From assembly GCA_017475785.1 (NCBI GenBank), contig JAFVEX010000007.1:1-8002 (forward strand): DNA of 8,002 bases, in the 5' to 3' direction. Positions 5,966-8,002 of this stretch are shown piece after piece. Position 1 is the first letter of the stretch; each line of letters begins with the position of its first letter. The position numbers were made by a program, and so were the translations under genes. This stretch comes from Eubacterium sp. (GTDB lineage Bacteria > Bacillota_A > Clostridia > Lachnospirales > Lachnospiraceae). The notes under the pieces were generated by a model. The model saw nothing but the letters and a program-made list of their open reading frames with translations. It was not told the DNA's origin and ran no database searches.

Positions 5966-8002
5966 TCAGCTCCTTTTCTTTCTCCGGATTTTGATCTCCC
6001 GTTTCGCAGCGTACGGTCCGATTGCCTTAAATTTGTCTTCTGACCGGTACATTTTCGACGCCGCCGGGTCTTCCCGGTGCAGATGAATCGCGTCGAATTC
6101 GCAGCGCGTCGTGCAGAGTCCGCAGCCGATACAGCGGTTCGGATCTACCGTTGTCGCGCCGCAGCCAAGGCACCGTCCGGCCTCGACCGCAATCTGCTCG
6201 TCTGTCAGCGGCAGGCGCAGATCGCTGAACGTCTTCGTCGGATCTCCGGCCTTGCAGCCCGGAATCTGACGCTTCGCGTTGTCAAACCCTTCGACGACCA
6301 CGCTGCCTTTATCCAGCTCGATGAACTCCCGCAGGTCTCTGGCAATCGTCAGGGACTGGCCGTAATGGACGAACCGGTGCATGGATTCGCATGCTTTTTT
6401 GCCGTCCGCGATGGCGTCGATCGCGAAACGCGCGCCGTGGTTGATATCGCCGCCAATAAAGATATCCGGCTCGGCCGACTGGAATGTGACCGGGTCACAC
6501 TCTGCCGTTCCGTTGCCGCGCACGACGACTTTTGTGCCCGCCAGCAGGCTGCCCCACTGGGCAGACTGGCCGATTGCCTGCAGAACGTTCGCGCAGTCTA
6601 TGGTAATGGTATCTTCTTCATCATACTGCGGAGAAAATCTGTGATCGTCATCAAAAACACTCGTGCACCGCTTAAATATGACGCCCGTCACCTTTCCTTC
6701 ATCGGAGACCAGGACTTCTTTCGGTCCCCAGCCGTTCAGCACTTCGATTCCTTCCGCCGTCGCCTCATCCACTTCTTCCTTTGCTGCCGGCATTTCTTCC
6801 GGGCTCTCCAGGCAAAGCATGGTCACTTTTCCGTCAGTGGTTCTTCTGGCTGTGCGCGCCACATCCACCGCGACGTTTCCGCCGCCGACAACCACCACAT
6901 CGCCGGAAAGACGGACGCCGCTGTCCTGATTTACGCGCCGCAGGAAGGATACGCCCGATTCTACACCTTCCGCGTCCTCGCCGGGAACTCCCGCCTTGCG
7001 GCCGCCCTGCAGGCCGATCGCGATGTAGAATGCCTTGTAGCCTGCGTTCCGCAGATCCTCAATGGTCAGATCCAGGCCGATCTCAACGCCGCACCGGAAC
7101 TCGACGCCCATCTGACGGAGCACTTCAATCTCTGCCTCCAGCGTCTCTTTTTCGAGACGGAAATTCGGAATTCCGTTGGTCAGCATGCCGCCCGGCCTGC
7201 TCTCTTTGTCAAACACGGTGACATCGTAGCCCCTGCTGCGCAGATAGTACGCGCAGGTCATGCCGGCCGGTCCCGCGCCGATGACAGCCATCTTGTACGC
7301 AGAGCCCCACATTTTTCCTTCCGGGTTCTCGCAGGCCGGGATATAGCGCTGGTCTGCCTGCAGCTCCTTTGCCGCGATCGACTTCTTGATTTCGTCGATT
7401 GCGATCGGCTGATCAATCGTGCCTCTGGTACAGGCGTCCTCACACCGCCGGTTGCAGATCGCTCCGCACACGGCCGGGAACGGGTTGTCCTGCTTGATCA
7501 GCTTCAGAGCATCCATAAACCTGCCCTCTGCCGCCATCTTTACGTAACCCTGCACCGGAAGGTGCGCCGGACAGGCTGTCTTGCACGGTGAGGTACCGGT
7601 CGGATAACAGTTGATCTTTGCGTCTTCCCGGTAATTTGGATTCCAGTTGTCCTCCGTCCACTTCTCCGCGTCCGGAAGCAGGGAAACCGGATATTCCACC
7701 TCTCCTTCTGTCGTGCAGAGCTTCTGGCCGAGCTTCGCGGCTCCGACCGGGCACACCTCGACGCACTTGCCGCAGGCGACGCATTTTTCCTTCTCGACCG
7801 ACGCGCGGTACGCGGAGCGCGACATATTCGGCGTGTTGTAAAGCTGAGAAGTCCGGATCGCGTTGCAGACACCCGCCGCACAGTTACAGATCCCGACAAT
7901 CTTGTCCTCACCGTCGATATTGGTAATCTGGTGGACAAATCCATGCCGCTCCGCGCGCTCCAGGATTTCCAGCACTTCATTGTAGCTGATGTAGCGGCCC
8001 AT
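5966..8002 (-). CDS. GltD-like Fe-S/FAD/NAD(P) oxidoreductase, probably 5'-truncated by the window edge
   Basis: The visible 678 residues combine several redox modules. A Cys-rich segment has ICNCAAGVC (C39, C41, C46). A ferredoxin-type site follows, CVACGKCVEVCP (74-85). Next is a GltD-type N-terminal cluster region with CKTACPAHLPVQGY (140-153) and CGAICNRRCEDAC (179-191). The FAD motif is VIGAGPAGMTCAYYL (240-254), with VTVFD at 261-265. The second dinucleotide fold is VVVVGGGNVAVDVARTARR (369-387), likely binding NAD(P)H, followed by SPEEMPA. The GltD-type FAD motif is GGDINHGARFAIDAIADGKKA (517-537). At the C-terminus are CLGCG (611-615) and a ferredoxin-type site CIGCGLCTTRC (624-634). 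It resembles the small subunit of glutamate synthase and NfnB-type flavoproteins but carries extra clusters. The ATG at 8002 is the first in view. Related multidomain proteins extend further, and the N-terminus starts within what looks like a domain, so I treat it as partial. It is followed by the CCG-protein gene. Confidence 0.88.
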   Translation of the reverse strand: MGRYISYNEVLEILERAERHGFVHQITNIDGEDKIVGICNCAAGVCNAIRTSQLYNTPNMSRSAYRASVEKEKCVACGKCVEVCPVGAAKLGQKLCTTEGEVEYPVSLLPDAEKWTEDNWNPNYREDAKINCYPTGTSPCKTACPAHLPVQGYVKMAAEGRFMDALKLIKQDNPFPAVCGAICNRRCEDACTRGTIDQPIAIDEIKKSIAAKELQADQRYIPACENPEGKMWGSAYKMAVIGAGPAGMTCAYYLRSRGYDVTVFDKESRPGGMLTNGIPNFRLEKETLEAEIEVLRQMGVEFRCGVEIGLDLTIEDLRNAGYKAFYIAIGLQGGRKAGVPGEDAEGVESGVSFLRRVNQDSGVRLSGDVVVVGGGNVAVDVARTARRTTDGKVTMLCLESPEEMPAAKEEVDEATAEGIEVLNGWGPKEVLVSDEGKVTGVIFKRCTSVFDDDHRFSPQYDEEDTITIDCANVLQAIGQSAQWGSLLAGTKVVVRGNGTAECDPVTFQSAEPDIFIGGDINHGARFAIDAIADGKKACESMHRFVHYGQSLTIARDLREFIELDKGSVVVEGFDNAKRQIPGCKAGDPTKTFSDLRLPLTDEQIAVEAGRCLGCGATTVDPNRCIGCGLCTTRCEFDAIHLHREDPAASKMYRSEDKFKAIGPYAAKREIKIRRKKRS

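Noticed and set aside
6077..7591. A 504-residue plus-strand open frame opposite the oxidoreductase
   Set aside because: The minus-strand protein has many unmistakable Fe-S, FAD and NAD(P) motifs over the same bases. The plus frame shows none and has shadow-like composition.

Overview
The window looks like chromosomal DNA of an anaerobic, GC-rich Clostridia member. A Lachnospiraceae-type organism is my best guess, from the dnaX-ybaB-recR order, the subtype of the phosphofructokinase, and an oxygen-sensitive-looking iron-sulfur/flavin redox pair. That placement is inference; there is no rRNA or other phylogenetic marker here. All six supported genes are on the minus strand, so transcription runs from 8002 towards 1. 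The long plus-strand open frames are shadows of these genes.

Region by region, in transcription order. (1) 8002-5243: a large multi-cluster Fe-S/FAD/NAD(P) oxidoreductase of the GltD type, cut by the window edge. Nine bases after it comes a small HdrB-like cysteine-rich (CCG-type) protein whose Shine-Dalgarno lies inside the end of the oxidoreductase gene. They probably form an electron-transfer module whose physiological partner is not visible. (2) 5169-4525: a YczE/YitT-like integral membrane protein of unknown function, 73 bases downstream and possibly in the same operon. (3) 4441-3131: a self-contained pfkA unit with a sigma-A type promoter, a short leader with a GC hairpin, a strong Shine-Dalgarno that fixes the start at 4332, and a clear intrinsic terminator. 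The enzyme belongs to the atypical phosphofructokinase subgroup with mixed ATP/PPi signature residues. (4) 3073-178: a DNA replication and repair operon with its own promoter, dnaX (clamp-loader tau subunit), ybaB (nucleoid-associated protein) and recR (recombination mediator). ybaB and recR overlap by one base. (5) 177-1: AT-richer sequence downstream of recR with two inverted repeats and an open plus-strand frame that I cannot assign.

Most of the window is ordinary housekeeping sequence. The parts most worth a second look are the oxidoreductase/CCG pair, the active-site substitutions in the phosphofructokinase, the roughly 140-base dnaX leader, and the unexplained first 177 bases. I found no CRISPR array, tRNA, rRNA, complete insertion sequence or defence system.
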